A stretch of DNA of 64,000 bases from positions 713,559 to 777,558 of the forward strand of contig JAUJEA010000001.1 of the NCBI GenBank assembly GCA_030442035.1. Reading direction: 5' to 3'. Positions 9,434-17,981 of this stretch are shown piece by piece. The DNA comes from Splendidivirga corallicola (GTDB lineage: Bacteria > Bacteroidota > Bacteroidia > Cytophagales > Cyclobacteriaceae). The notes below the pieces were generated by a model. It worked only from the letters and a program-made list of their open reading frames with translations. It had not been told where the DNA came from and searched no databases. Positions within the stretch are counted from its first letter, which is position 1. The number at the start of each line of letters is the position of its first letter. The position numbers and the translations under genes are program-made.

Positions 9434-9907
9434 TTAGTTATAAGTCTTCTTTAATTTGTCCCAGTTATTATTAGCCACTGATACCAATTTACTATGGTTT
9501 TTCTCAGCCAGCCATAATTGTTGGGCATCCAGTTCCAGATTATACAAGTACAGAAAGTACTTTCCATCCTTCACTATAAACTTATTTGGATCAGGTCTGA
9601 ATTTGGCGCCCGCATAAACACCAAAAGCGCAATAGCCGCCATATTGGGGTAAATATTTGTTAGGATTTTGATCAAACTTAGCCTTTTGTTCTTTTGAGGT
9701 GAAATAGTAAACCACTTTATCATGCTCCGATTTGAATTCCTTCACACCTCTTTGTGCAATGCCCAAATCCAGATATGATACCGGGCTATAACCTTGTAAG
9801 GCTATGTTACTGTTGTCAATATTGTTTGCTTTTTTGTCCTGAGCAAACGTTGCTGTGGTTATAAAAAGCACCACAAGTAGTGTTGAAATATTCTTTATAC
9901 TTTTCAT
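9434..9907 (-). CDS. YHS-domain protein, exported
   Basis: 157 residues. Residues 1-22 are a signal peptide (ending TATFAQ). The rest is the Bacteroidota YHS-type module: NSNIALQGYSPVSYLD, a lysine/aromatic-rich middle with YYFTSKEQKAKFDQNPNKYL, and YGGYCAFGVYAG around residues 92-103. YHS domains are small, probably metal-binding folds found in exported or copper-related proteins. It is last of three close minus-strand genes (NTF2-like, membrane protein, YHS) and is followed by a clear terminator. Confidence 0.9.
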   Translation of the reverse strand: MKSIKNISTLLVVLFITTATFAQDKKANNIDNSNIALQGYSPVSYLDLGIAQRGVKEFKSEHDKVVYYFTSKEQKAKFDQNPNKYLPQYGGYCAFGVYAGAKFRPDPNKFIVKDGKYFLYLYNLELDAQQLWLAEKNHSKLVSVANNNWDKLKKTYN

Positions 9908-9963
9908 TTGTTTAAAAATTTATGATTTGTTGAAATTGTGAAACCTGGCCTATTATGGCAGTT

Positions 9964-10335
9964 TCATATGATCGTTTTAATTGATTCGTTACTGTCACTC
10001 AGTGAAACTACCAGAAACACCACAGCGGCATTTATCCAATAATAGTAAGCATCAATACCCTGAAAGCTGAAGAGGAATGGGACTGCCATAAATGTGGCGG
10101 CCACTAGTAAATCAATAGCCAAATGTCCTTCAAAGGGAATTGTTCTCAAAAGACCAAGTTTGTAATTGGTCAAAGCACTTGCTATCCATACGGCAATACC
10201 GGTACCAATGGAAAACCAAAACGCCAGATCGGATGACTCACCGAGATTCAGTATAATGGGAAATAGAATTAACCCAAGGCCGGCAGAATAATCTGCTACA
10301 CCATGCATTGTTGGACTGATAAATCGCAGTTTCAT
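9964..10335 (-). CDS. Small four-helix membrane protein (SPW-repeat-like)
   Basis: 123 residues, almost entirely hydrophobic, with four predicted membrane helices: about 12-31, 38-56, 70-90 and 98-115. The sequence GVADYSAGLGLILFP and a later FEGHLAIDLLVAATFMAVPFLF resemble SPW-repeat membrane proteins, which have a duplicated two-helix unit. No catalytic residues are evident. It sits 10 bp downstream of the NTF2-like gene and 56 bp upstream of the YHS gene and is probably cotranscribed with both. Confidence 0.8.
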   Translation of the reverse strand: MKLRFISPTMHGVADYSAGLGLILFPIILNLGESSDLAFWFSIGTGIAVWIASALTNYKLGLLRTIPFEGHLAIDLLVAATFMAVPFLFSFQGIDAYYYWINAAVVFLVVSLSDSNESIKTII

Positions 10336-10345
10336 TGTTTTAAGA

Positions 10346-10696
10346 TTATGCGTTGAAATATTCTTCGTTGATCACTTTACCGTTATCGTCCCACACCCTT
10401 CGAATAATCTCGTGCCAATGAATTTTACTATTGTCTTTCATATCAAAATCAAAAGTAAATTCCGATGCTGACACGTTACCATCCACAATGGTGTGATGAT
10501 GAGTAATGTTGTTTACTTTAGCTATTGCTCCAGTAAAACCTTCCATTTTTTCTACCATTTGTGATTTGTTACTGGTCGTAACATTCTGGTAGTCTGAAGT
10601 AGCTGCTTCTTCTGCAAAAAATTGTTTTACAGCATCTACAATTGCTCCTCGAACAACCATGCTGTCCATTTCCGTTGCTAATGTTTTAATATTCAT
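10346..10696 (-). CDS. NTF2/SnoaL-like protein
   Basis: 116 residues with the pattern of a cone-shaped NTF2-like fold: helical N-terminus (MVVRGAIVDAVKQFFAEEAATSD, here described as residues 13-35), then beta strands including THHHTIVDGNVSASEFTFDFDM and a C-terminal IRRVWDDNGKVINEEYF. Bacteroidota SnoaL-like proteins of this length have varied or unknown roles. It begins a three-gene run with the membrane and YHS genes and is 86 bp downstream of the AraC regulator gene, on the same strand, so the regulator may control it. Confidence 0.85.
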   Translation of the reverse strand: MNIKTLATEMDSMVVRGAIVDAVKQFFAEEAATSDYQNVTTSNKSQMVEKMEGFTGAIAKVNNITHHHTIVDGNVSASEFTFDFDMKDNSKIHWHEIIRRVWDDNGKVINEEYFNA

Positions 10697-10782
10697 TGTT
10701 ATCCTTTTAGTGATTAAACAAATTTTGTTTTGACACTACAAAGGTGGGAATGGGGTATTGAATTGAGCCTACAAAAAAGGCG

Positions 10783-11835
10783 CTAAAGATTGTACTTTTT
10801 GTTTTTGAAATCGGAGGGAGATTCTCCTGTATAATGTTTAAAAAAACTGGAAAAGTGATTAGGCTCTTCAAATCCGAGCCGGAAGGCAACCTCATGAATG
10901 CCTGTACCTTCCAGGAGCATGGATTTCGATGTATTGATCAATTCATAGCGTATCAGAAGGCCAAGGGATGTTTGCATTTTATCCTTGACTTTTTTTGAAA
11001 GTGTCTTGACAGAAAGATTCATCTTATCGGCATAAAACTCAAGAGAGCGTTCCTGAGTATGGTATTTCTTAAGTAGTTCAATGATATTTTGTGAAAAAAT
11101 ATCCCGTCCTGAAAAATCAAATTCTTTTCTGAATTGCAATGGACTTTGTCCTACGGAATCTTTGAATACCCGATTAAAATATGCCGGATCCTTATATCCA
11201 AGATCAAAGGCAATTTCCTGTATACTTTGGTCGGTAAAGGCGACTTTCTTTTTGCTTTCGATAAGCTTTTTTTGGTTGAATAAAGCCTTCACCGTAATAC
11301 CAACTTTATCTTTTACCAAGGCCTGGGCATTATAGTCATTATTAGTAATAAGGGCTGTAAGCTCCTGACTGGTTAACGTATTTTGATATTGTTCATCGAC
11401 AACGTCTTTAATATCGAAAATGATCTGGTATTCGTCTTTGTTGGCCTGAAAGGGGTTTTGCCAATACCATTGCTTTGACGAAACATCAATAATCTCACTA
11501 ATCTTGTTCGAAAAAACTGTATTGGTCAAATATTTCTTGCAATCCTCACAGTCGTTGAAATTAATATATCCCAAAGAGATCAAATGTTTGAATAGGACCC
11601 TTACATCTTTATTGTGAAAAACTGTCTCATTAGGAAACTCTATTTTTCTTACCTCGAAATTGTCGGAAAGGAACTTAATATATTGCCCTTTTTCCAGGTA
11701 TATTGCCTTGTCTTGCCAGTCAAAATAATTCTTAAAATCTACCTGAATACCACCACTGCCAGCTATAACCTGGATCAAGGTGTATTGATTTATAAAATAA
11801 ACCTTATTAATCTCCGGAGTGAACTTTTCAACCAT
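10783..11835 (-). CDS. AraC-family regulator with two AraC DNA-binding domains
   Basis: 350 residues. Residues 1-100 form a cupin-like N-terminal part without a clear ligand site. Two AraC-type helix-turn-helix units follow: about 155-240 (SIQEIAFDLGYKDPAYFNRVF, cut to its core IAFDLGYKDPAYFNR) and about 250-346 (HEVAFRLGFEEPNHFSSFF). Most family members have one such domain, so the tandem copy is unusual; the first copy is less complete at its first helix. It is upstream of, and codirectional with, the NTF2/membrane/YHS genes, its probable targets. The effector is unknown. Confidence 0.9.
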   Translation of the reverse strand: MVEKFTPEINKVYFINQYTLIQVIAGSGGIQVDFKNYFDWQDKAIYLEKGQYIKFLSDNFEVRKIEFPNETVFHNKDVRVLFKHLISLGYINFNDCEDCKKYLTNTVFSNKISEIIDVSSKQWYWQNPFQANKDEYQIIFDIKDVVDEQYQNTLTSQELTALITNNDYNAQALVKDKVGITVKALFNQKKLIESKKKVAFTDQSIQEIAFDLGYKDPAYFNRVFKDSVGQSPLQFRKEFDFSGRDIFSQNIIELLKKYHTQERSLEFYADKMNLSVKTLSKKVKDKMQTSLGLLIRYELINTSKSMLLEGTGIHEVAFRLGFEEPNHFSSFFKHYTGESPSDFKNKKYNL

Positions 11836-11950
11836 AATGATGATTCAAACTTCTTACGGTAAAGATAATATACGGCTGATTGGTTTTTTAGATATTTTAT
11901 CTTAATCTATTTTTGTATTAGCATCCCAAAAGTACTAAGAAAAGTGAGGG

Positions 11951-12556
11951 TCATTTTATCTGTTCGATCAACTCAAGCCGTTTGACGATCGTATTTGGTG
12001 TCAAAATAGTCCCAGGAGATAATACTGCGTTAGCACCCACTTTACAACCGTCACCCACAAGTGCTCCAAATTTCTCGATCTGTGTTTCTATAATAGTAGA
12101 GTTATGCAATACCGAAATCTTCTTATTTATCTTTTCATTATAATGGTTGGCAATAATAGCTCCGGCTTCAAAGTTCACATTACTACCAATGATACTATCC
12201 CCAATGAAATTAAAATGTGCAATAGCACTATTATTAAAAACCATACTGGATTTAATTTCACAGCCAGTTCCGATACTAACTGATCTTCCCAAATAACAAC
12301 CACCTCTTAAGTACGAATTTGAACCGATAAAGCATGCCTCCTCAATTATAGCTGGAGCTTTTATTATTACATGCTTCTCAACAACTGCTGATTTATGAAT
12401 TGCAACACCATTCTCAATGTTAAATTCGTCATCAAGTTCTGATAGAAGCTTATTAGTTATCTCTGGTAGTTGAGACGTTATCTCCCAGGGTTGCCTTGAT
12501 TTTAAATTGGCAAAAAGCACCGAAAACTGTTTTATAAACTCTTCAATGGCCATCAT
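11951..12556 (-). CDS. Left-handed beta-helix (hexapeptide repeat) acyltransferase-like protein
   Basis: 201 residues. A helical N-terminus of about 50 residues is followed by hexapeptide repeats: VEKHVIIKAPAIIEEACFIG, then FNFIGDSIIGSNVNFEAG and GDGCKVGANAVLSPGTIL. The AHFNFIGDSIIGSNVNFEAG segment resembles the acetyltransferase half of GlmU/sugar-1-phosphate nucleotidylyltransferases, but no nucleotidyltransferase domain is present. It overlaps the VOC gene before it by 4 bp (ATGA), so the two are translationally coupled at the end of the 12-21 kb leftward cluster. An acyl or acetyl transfer to a sugar phosphate is a guess. Confidence 0.85.
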   Translation of the reverse strand: MMAIEEFIKQFSVLFANLKSRQPWEITSQLPEITNKLLSELDDEFNIENGVAIHKSAVVEKHVIIKAPAIIEEACFIGSNSYLRGGCYLGRSVSIGTGCEIKSSMVFNNSAIAHFNFIGDSIIGSNVNFEAGAIIANHYNEKINKKISVLHNSTIIETQIEKFGALVGDGCKVGANAVLSPGTILTPNTIVKRLELIEQIK

Positions 12557-12936
12557 TTCTCATACAATTCAATGGGTAAATTATCCGGATCAAAAATAAA
12601 CGTATAACATTTACCGGTTATCTCATCTTTTCTGATTGGCTCCACCGGCACGTTAAATTTCTCTAGTTGTTCCAGTGCCCTGTTAAGGTCATCTACCTCG
12701 AATGCCAAATGTCTTAATCCGCTTGCTTCCGGTTTTGTTGACCTTTGTGGTGGGGAAGGGAAAGAGAAAAGTTCAATGACATATTCTCCATTCAATGATA
12801 AGTCTAATTTATAGGATTGTCGCTCTCTTCTATAAGTCTCTTTGATTATCTCAAGGCCTAAAACTTTGGTATAAAAAGTTTTGGACTCTATATAGTCAGA
12901 GCAAATTATTGCAATGTGGTGTATCCTGTTAAACAT
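12553..12936 (-). CDS. gloA2: VOC-family protein of the YaeR/GloA2 type
   Basis: 127 residues that closely resemble E. coli YaeR (GloA2) from memory: the opening HHIAIICSDY, then SLNGEYVIELFSFPSPP, GLRHLAFEVDDL and the end DPDNLPIELYEK all match in order and spacing. These proteins have the glyoxalase fold and conserved metal-ligand positions (early His, Glu in VIELF, His in LRHLAF, Glu in IELYE). The substrate is not settled. It lies after the ChbG-type gene and overlaps the hexapeptide gene by 4 bp. Confidence 0.9.
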   Translation of the reverse strand: MFNRIHHIAIICSDYIESKTFYTKVLGLEIIKETYRRERQSYKLDLSLNGEYVIELFSFPSPPQRSTKPEASGLRHLAFEVDDLNRALEQLEKFNVPVEPIRKDEITGKCYTFIFDPDNLPIELYEK

Positions 12937-13021
12937 TGGCTTTCATTAGAGAATTTAGTTGTAGTTCGTATCTGATGCAATTTACATTTAAACAGCTTTG
13001 TAAGTTACAATATGACCAAGT

Positions 13022-13894
13022 CTAACCTTCTGGATATAAAATATCCCTGATTTCCCTCCAGGTGATCAATTTAATACCGTTGTTTTCAATTTTTGATTGG
13101 CATTTTTGACTTGTAAAAAAATCATAGTCAATTTGCCTCCATTCAGCTCCAAAGTTGGGATGATCTATAGCTATTCCCTGCATTTCCGGAACGTCAAAAG
13201 CTGTGTGGATCAGCACAATATTTAAGCCTGTTGGTAAATTGTCTAAGACACGCTCATAGTAAGCCTCAAGCTGTCCTTTTTCGAAGTCAGCGTAATTACC
13301 TAAGAATACATTGTCCACACAAAAATCGTCATTCGATATGTACAAATTGGGATCCAATCCTAAAAATTCGATCAGTTGTTTACTAAGCAATATGGGTAAT
13401 TTATATGCTGCTCCCAGTTCTTTATATATTTTTATGAACTCTGGTTTCAGCCCCAGTGTGTACATATGAGAATCCAAATGCGTTGGCTTTAACCCAGATT
13501 GAAGAGCTCTTTCAATTTGCGCTTGAAGTTCCTTTTTGATTTCCTCACTGGATGTGTTATTCTTGAAATTTTCCCTGTTGTTATGCAAATAGCCATTTTC
13601 ATCCAGTAAGCCTGGCACTTCAGTTTTTGACAATATCGGACCCCATTTATAATGTTTCCATTCACATGTTAAGGTAAGATGGATGCCATAGTCGTACTGC
13701 TCATGTTTTGCAGCAAAATCGGCCATTTCACCAAACCATGGGCATGGGACCATGATGCTGGTTGAATTAACCGATCCTTCTTGAAGTGCCTGAATGGTCG
13801 CCTGATTTTCGGCATGTGATAAGCCGGCATCATCCGCATGAATAATAAGCAATTTGGTGTTTTCAGGATATCCTAGTTTCTTTAAGGTGCTCAT
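13022..13894 (-). CDS. ChbG/HpnK-family carbohydrate deacetylase
   Basis: 290 residues of the YdjC/ChbG fold. IIHADDAGLSHAEN (about 18-31) carries the Asp pair, YGIHLTLTCEW about residues 68-78 a metal-binding histidine, and THLDSHMYTL about 138-147 the second histidine. Family members remove acetyl groups from small sugars such as chitobiose using a metal ion. No signal peptide is seen, so it should act in the cytoplasm. It is 66 bp downstream of the SDR gene in the leftward catabolic cluster, consistent with an N-acetylated sugar or amide-bearing substrate; the exact substrate is unknown. Confidence 0.88.
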   Translation of the reverse strand: MSTLKKLGYPENTKLLIIHADDAGLSHAENQATIQALQEGSVNSTSIMVPCPWFGEMADFAAKHEQYDYGIHLTLTCEWKHYKWGPILSKTEVPGLLDENGYLHNNRENFKNNTSSEEIKKELQAQIERALQSGLKPTHLDSHMYTLGLKPEFIKIYKELGAAYKLPILLSKQLIEFLGLDPNLYISNDDFCVDNVFLGNYADFEKGQLEAYYERVLDNLPTGLNIVLIHTAFDVPEMQGIAIDHPNFGAEWRQIDYDFFTSQKCQSKIENNGIKLITWREIRDILYPEG

Positions 13895-13960
13895 ATCTCA
13901 ATTACCTGACTGTCTTTTGGGTTATATGGTCAAAATCATTTTCTTGATCGTCAAACTTCC

Positions 13961-14698
13961 TTAATAAGTAGCTCTCCCACCGGACAAATCAAACACACAA
14001 CCCGTATTAAAGCTGGCTTCTTTGGAAACGATCCAGCAGGAAAGTGCAGCCACTTCTTCAACCGTTCCAAGACGCTTCATGGGAATTTTATCAACCATAT
14101 ACTGCAGGGTTTTGGGATCTGTATTTTCATTAAACTCAGTAGCTATGACAGCCGGGGCCAATCCATTCACTGTAATACCGGTTTCTGCATATTCTTTGCC
14201 TATGCCTTTTACCAGTCCAATGAGTCCTGATTTACTGGCAGCATAACCGATCATACCCGGATTTCCTTCCTTCCCTCCTACAGAGGTCATATGTAGAATG
14301 CGTCCATAATTATGCTTGAGCATAGGTTCAATGCAATATTTGGTGATTAAAAATGCTCCCTGAAGATTAACAGCCAATACCTTGTTGAAGTCCTGATAAT
14401 CATAATCCGTTATTTTTCTGGAAGTAGGGCCAACAATTCCTGCACAGTTCACCATGATATCCAGTCGCTTGTATTGATTGTATACGTTATTGACAAAACC
14501 TGATACTTCTTCTTCCTGAGTAATATCCAGGAGATTAAAATCAATGTTTGATTGTTCAGGAGCAGGTTTTTGACCATGACGCATATCGCCGATGATTACC
14601 TTGGCTCCTTCCTGAGCCAACCTCCTTGCTATCCCATTACCAATACCTCTGGCCCCACCTGCAACAATCGCAACCTGACCCTGAAATCTCTTGTTCAT
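13961..14698 (-). CDS. SDR-family oxidoreductase (first of two)
   Basis: 245 residues of a classical short-chain dehydrogenase. The cofactor motif is GGARGIGNGIA (about 13-23), followed by NCAGIVGP, the catalytic serine in MTSVGGKEG and YAASKSGL (YxxxK). The C-terminal SGGRATY is typical. It probably oxidises a hydroxyl of a sugar acid with NAD(P); the substrate is inferred only from neighbours. It begins 3 bp after the stop of the small symporter-associated gene, so translation is likely coupled. Confidence 0.93.
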   Translation of the reverse strand: MNKRFQGQVAIVAGGARGIGNGIARRLAQEGAKVIIGDMRHGQKPAPEQSNIDFNLLDITQEEEVSGFVNNVYNQYKRLDIMVNCAGIVGPTSRKITDYDYQDFNKVLAVNLQGAFLITKYCIEPMLKHNYGRILHMTSVGGKEGNPGMIGYAASKSGLIGLVKGIGKEYAETGITVNGLAPAVIATEFNENTDPKTLQYMVDKIPMKRLGTVEEVAALSCWIVSKEASFNTGCVFDLSGGRATY

Positions 14699-14701
14699 GA
14701 C

Positions 14702-14851
14702 TTAGTCTTTTTTAGGAGTTTCTTTCTCACCTCCTAATTTAGTCAACATATCTCTGATATCTTGTCCTCCTTTGATACCCACTATCACCGTTACAATGAG
14801 ATACCAGGCCAATGTGAGGAAAATTAAAGTTGTCCAAAACCAATGTTCCAT
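14702..14851 (-). CDS. 49-residue single-helix protein, symporter small subunit candidate
   Basis: A 49-codon gene between the symporter and the first SDR. It starts with ATG at 14851, 8 bp after the symporter stop, and ends with TAA at 14704-14702, 3 bp before the SDR start. The protein opens MEHWFWTTLIFLTLAWYLIV, which is one membrane helix (about 5-25), followed by a polar tail KGGQDIRDMLTKLGGEKETP. This size, layout and position match small accessory proteins often encoded with sodium:solute symporters. The call rests on tight packing, full-length open frame, helix-plus-charged-tail design and gene order; no experiment is implied. Confidence 0.8.
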   Translation of the reverse strand: MEHWFWTTLIFLTLAWYLIVTVIVGIKGGQDIRDMLTKLGGEKETPKKD

Positions 14852-14859
14852 AGTTAATT

Positions 14860-16329
14860 TTATTTACTTAAATAATGTTTTGCAATTGAGCCAAGCCACA
14901 TGGCTAAAGCTGTCATTAAATAGGTGGCTACACCAATTTTATAAGGGCCGATGGCAGCCATTTGTTCCTGAGTTGCTTCTACTTGCTGCAGGATCAGGAA
15001 GCCTACTGGTATGATACAACCTGTTACAATCGCAGCAATAGCCCCCCAGTTATTGGCTTTTTTCCAATAACAAGCGGCAATGAGGATCACACTCATACTG
15101 GCCAGGTAAATCGTTCCGGTCACCTGAAGGTAAACCCAGAGGTCTCCTTTCATGGGATACCATAATCCATAAAGTAAAAGGAAAATACCGATGAAGCCGA
15201 TTAAAATACGATTCCAAAGTAGTCCCTTTTTATCAGACCATAAACCTTTATGAATAGGCCGCATAATATCATTGTAAATAACCGAACTCCAAGCAATGAG
15301 ATAGGATGAATTGGTTGACATATCTGCGGCCAGCATGGCTGCTACCAGAATACCAATTAAACCAACCGGAATTACAAGTGCCAACAGATTGGGCATTGCC
15401 AGGATTTCATTATCCACTGCAATACCTTCTGATCCGAAATAATGCAGCGCTGCGATTCCAAGAAGGGCAGGCAGGCTAAACCGTACCAGGAAAAATGGGC
15501 TGGTACCTTTGTATATTTTTTGTCCGGTAGTACTGTCCTTTGCCGCTAATACCCTGGAGATCATGGTCTGCCAGGTGAGTACGGAAGCAAAGGCCAAAAA
15601 CAGATCCAGTAAGATCCGGTCTACACCGTATTCACCATTGAAGAATGGATTGAAGGCACCTTCACCAATGAGCCTTTCGCTGGAGTCAATCATTTCGTTC
15701 CAACCAAAGGTGAAGATCAAAAGACCTACTACAGCAATCAAACCAATGCTCATCACCACAAATTGGATATAATCTGTAACCAATACGGAGAGCATTCCTC
15801 CCAGGATTGTATAAATAGCAATGCCTATTAAAATTGCCGTCATGATCAATTCCAGGTATATCGGATCAAATCCGCATACGATGGCCAGGTAATCACCGGC
15901 CTGTCTTAAAAATACACCCATGTTCAAAAGACCTCCCAGCACGATCACTACGCCGGAAGCCCAGCGTACCTTCTCTCCAAACTTATTTTCAAACAGTTCG
16001 GGTAAGGTAATCACTTTCTGTTCTCGTAAGGGTTTTATACAAAAGCCGGTCCAGCCAATGATGAACATAGCTGCCGCCAAAGCAATACCAGGTGTGATAC
16101 CGGCAAAACCATACTTGTAACCCAGCTCAGCATTAGCCATACAGGTAGCAATGCCAAATTCAGTAGCTGAAAGAGAGGCAATACCTAAGTAGAGATTGAC
16201 ACTACGTCCTGCAACGAGAAAATCATCTACTTTTCGTACATATTTTCTTACCCAAAGCCCGGCGGTAATAGTCCCAGCCAGATAGAGTAATATGATGGAT
16301 CCATCAATGTACCAGTTAAAATTTGTCAT
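14860..16329 (-). CDS. Sodium:solute symporter (SSS family)
   Basis: 489 residues with about 13 membrane helices, the usual size for the family. RKVDDFLVAGRSVNLYLGIASLS in the first helices (residues about 32-54) and the GGMLSVLVTDYIQFVVM segment about 177-193 are SSS hallmarks. It should move a solute, probably the sugar acid or amide handled by neighbouring enzymes, into the cytoplasm with sodium. It lies 22 bp downstream of the creatininase-type gene and is followed after 8 bp by a 49-residue helix protein that may be its partner. Confidence 0.93.
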   Translation of the reverse strand: MTNFNWYIDGSIILLYLAGTITAGLWVRKYVRKVDDFLVAGRSVNLYLGIASLSATEFGIATCMANAELGYKYGFAGITPGIALAAAMFIIGWTGFCIKPLREQKVITLPELFENKFGEKVRWASGVVIVLGGLLNMGVFLRQAGDYLAIVCGFDPIYLELIMTAILIGIAIYTILGGMLSVLVTDYIQFVVMSIGLIAVVGLLIFTFGWNEMIDSSERLIGEGAFNPFFNGEYGVDRILLDLFLAFASVLTWQTMISRVLAAKDSTTGQKIYKGTSPFFLVRFSLPALLGIAALHYFGSEGIAVDNEILAMPNLLALVIPVGLIGILVAAMLAADMSTNSSYLIAWSSVIYNDIMRPIHKGLWSDKKGLLWNRILIGFIGIFLLLYGLWYPMKGDLWVYLQVTGTIYLASMSVILIAACYWKKANNWGAIAAIVTGCIIPVGFLILQQVEATQEQMAAIGPYKIGVATYLMTALAMWLGSIAKHYLSK

Positions 16330-16350
16330 AGTTTGTGGTCGATTAAAAAA

Positions 16351-17109
16351 TTAGGAAATCTTCGAAAAATCTGTAATTATTTTTTTGAGTGATTGTATAA
16401 CATACTGTGTGATTAATATCCCTTTTTCTTTTGTAGCGTTTGTTGGGTCACCAAAGGTCCCATTGGGGGTCATTTCTTTCATTGTCTGATAGTAGGAAGC
16501 TGCCGGTCCTCTCAACATATCTCCTGCGGCCCAGTCAAAAGTATTTGTATTTGCCCCAGGAGCAATTTTCTCTTTTCTAACCAGCTCAGGAGCAATCAAT
16601 AGCATCAGTGAGGTCTCAAATTCCCCTGCATGCCCTACACCACCAAAACCGGTTTCATTCAGCTCAAGCAAGTTATCCATGGCAATCTTCCACCAGGTGA
16701 CCATCGCTATATGACAATCAGGGTGAGCATCTCCTAGTTGTTCAATCAATACCTGTCCAATACCCTGGTTCCCTCCGTGGCTGTTCAAAAGTACTATCTT
16801 CCGGAAGCCATGGTGTATTACGGACCTAACAATATCCTGCACCTGACTACCAAATGTATCATGCCGTAAGGTCAATGTGCCTTCGAAATCCATATGATGA
16901 TCAGAACAGCCTACTGCTACAATGGGTAATATCAACACATTATCCGGAATGACTTTATGAAGTTCCGTAGAGAAATGCTCACCAATCATGCGGTCTGTGG
17001 CCAACGGTAAATGAGTCCCGTGCTGCTCTGTAGCAGCCATTGGTAATACAACCGGTATATTTTTGTCCAGTTGACCAATTTCTTCGGAGGTCAGTTGATC
17101 CCAAATCAT
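16351..17109 (-). CDS. Creatininase-family amidohydrolase
   Basis: 252 residues. All metal ligands of the family are visible: Glu28 and His30 in ATEQHGTHLP, Asp39 in LATD, the histidine of LNSHGGNQG, and the glutamate in GHAGEFETS. Family members hydrolyse cyclic amides (creatinine) or formamides. I chose the ATG at 17109, not a GTG five codons upstream, because it overlaps the stop of the RidA fusion gene as ATGA, which is the usual coupled arrangement. The neighbours suggest an amide- or lactam-containing intermediate; the true substrate is unknown. Confidence 0.93.
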   Translation of the reverse strand: MIWDQLTSEEIGQLDKNIPVVLPMAATEQHGTHLPLATDRMIGEHFSTELHKVIPDNVLILPIVAVGCSDHHMDFEGTLTLRHDTFGSQVQDIVRSVIHHGFRKIVLLNSHGGNQGIGQVLIEQLGDAHPDCHIAMVTWWKIAMDNLLELNETGFGGVGHAGEFETSLMLLIAPELVRKEKIAPGANTNTFDWAAGDMLRGPAASYYQTMKEMTPNGTFGDPTNATKEKGILITQYVIQSLKKIITDFSKIS

Positions 17110-17981
17110 GATTTTACAGCCCACATTTCAATTTCAACCTGAAGCGTCATCAGCAAACCGGACTGAACGGCTGTTCTGACCGGCAGGGGATCGTCAAAGT
17201 ATGTCTTGTACACTTCATTGAACCTTGGCCAGTCATCAAGATCAGTCAGGTAAACATTTACCTTGAACACGTTATTCAGGTCACAGCCGGCACTGTTTAA
17301 CTGCTTCCTGCAATTATCCAAAGTATAGGCAGCCTGTTCTTCGATCGTTGTTCCAATCACCTTCCCTTCTCCATCAATGGCAGCCTGGCCTGATATAACA
17401 ACCAGTTTATTGGGTTCCACCATCAAAACAGGGGAATAAGGGCCGGCTGTCTTATGTTGTCCCGCGCTCACAGGAACTCGTTTGCCGGCAGGAGATGAAG
17501 CAGTGTTTCCTAAAAAGTGAGGCATATATCCGGTAAATCCTGCTATCTTCCATTGACCTTGAATCTTCCGGCAACGATATAATGTTTGCCATTCCGTGGG
17601 TACAAATTCTCCTCCTGTTTTTTTGATCCCACCGAAAAACTTTTTATGAACCAAGGCACTTTCTCCGGAAATATCAATGTCTCTTAATACTGTTGCCCTG
17701 AATAAGGCCTCTTGCGGATCTTCTGCCCAGGACGTCTCTTTGAATATTTTCGCTTGTTTTAACCACTCTTTTTTATAAGATTCAAGATCGGGAAAGTTCA
17801 ACTCCCAGGCATCCGGATTACCCAACCTTCCTGCATCTATACCCATAAAGTTCTCTTCAATGAAATCGTCTTCAACCATGCCCCAGTCTTCAGCTATAAA
17901 CGCTTTGATATCACGGTCCACCAGCATGTCCCAAATGGCACGTCTATCAGTATCTTCAATTGGAAAGGGATTATTTTTCAT
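17106..17981 (-). CDS. NTF2/SnoaL-like domain fused to RidA (YjgF) deaminase domain
   Basis: 291 residues in two parts. Residues about 1-160 look like a SnoaL/NTF2 cone fold (WDMLVDRDIKAFIAEDW, LYRCRKIQGQWKIAGFTGY). Residues about 165-291 are a RidA domain: AGPYSPVLMV, VVISGQAAID, DLNNVFKVNVYLTD and PVRTAVQSG, which keeps the arginine that binds the substrate carboxylate. RidA proteins hydrolyse enamines/imines to ketones with release of ammonia. The fusion is uncommon. It overlaps the creatininase gene by 4 bp and the small 61-residue ORF by 11 bp, so it is well embedded in the cluster. Confidence 0.9.
   Translation of the reverse strand: MKNNPFPIEDTDRRAIWDMLVDRDIKAFIAEDWGMVEDDFIEENFMGIDAGRLGNPDAWELNFPDLESYKKEWLKQAKIFKETSWAEDPQEALFRATVLRDIDISGESALVHKKFFGGIKKTGGEFVPTEWQTLYRCRKIQGQWKIAGFTGYMPHFLGNTASSPAGKRVPVSAGQHKTAGPYSPVLMVEPNKLVVISGQAAIDGEGKVIGTTIEEQAAYTLDNCRKQLNSAGCDLNNVFKVNVYLTDLDDWPRFNEVYKTYFDDPLPVRTAVQSGLLMTLQVEIEMWAVKS

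Noticed and set aside
16351-17124. GTG start five codons upstream for the creatininase gene
   Set aside because: The ATG at 17109 gives the usual ATGA overlap and fits the family start.
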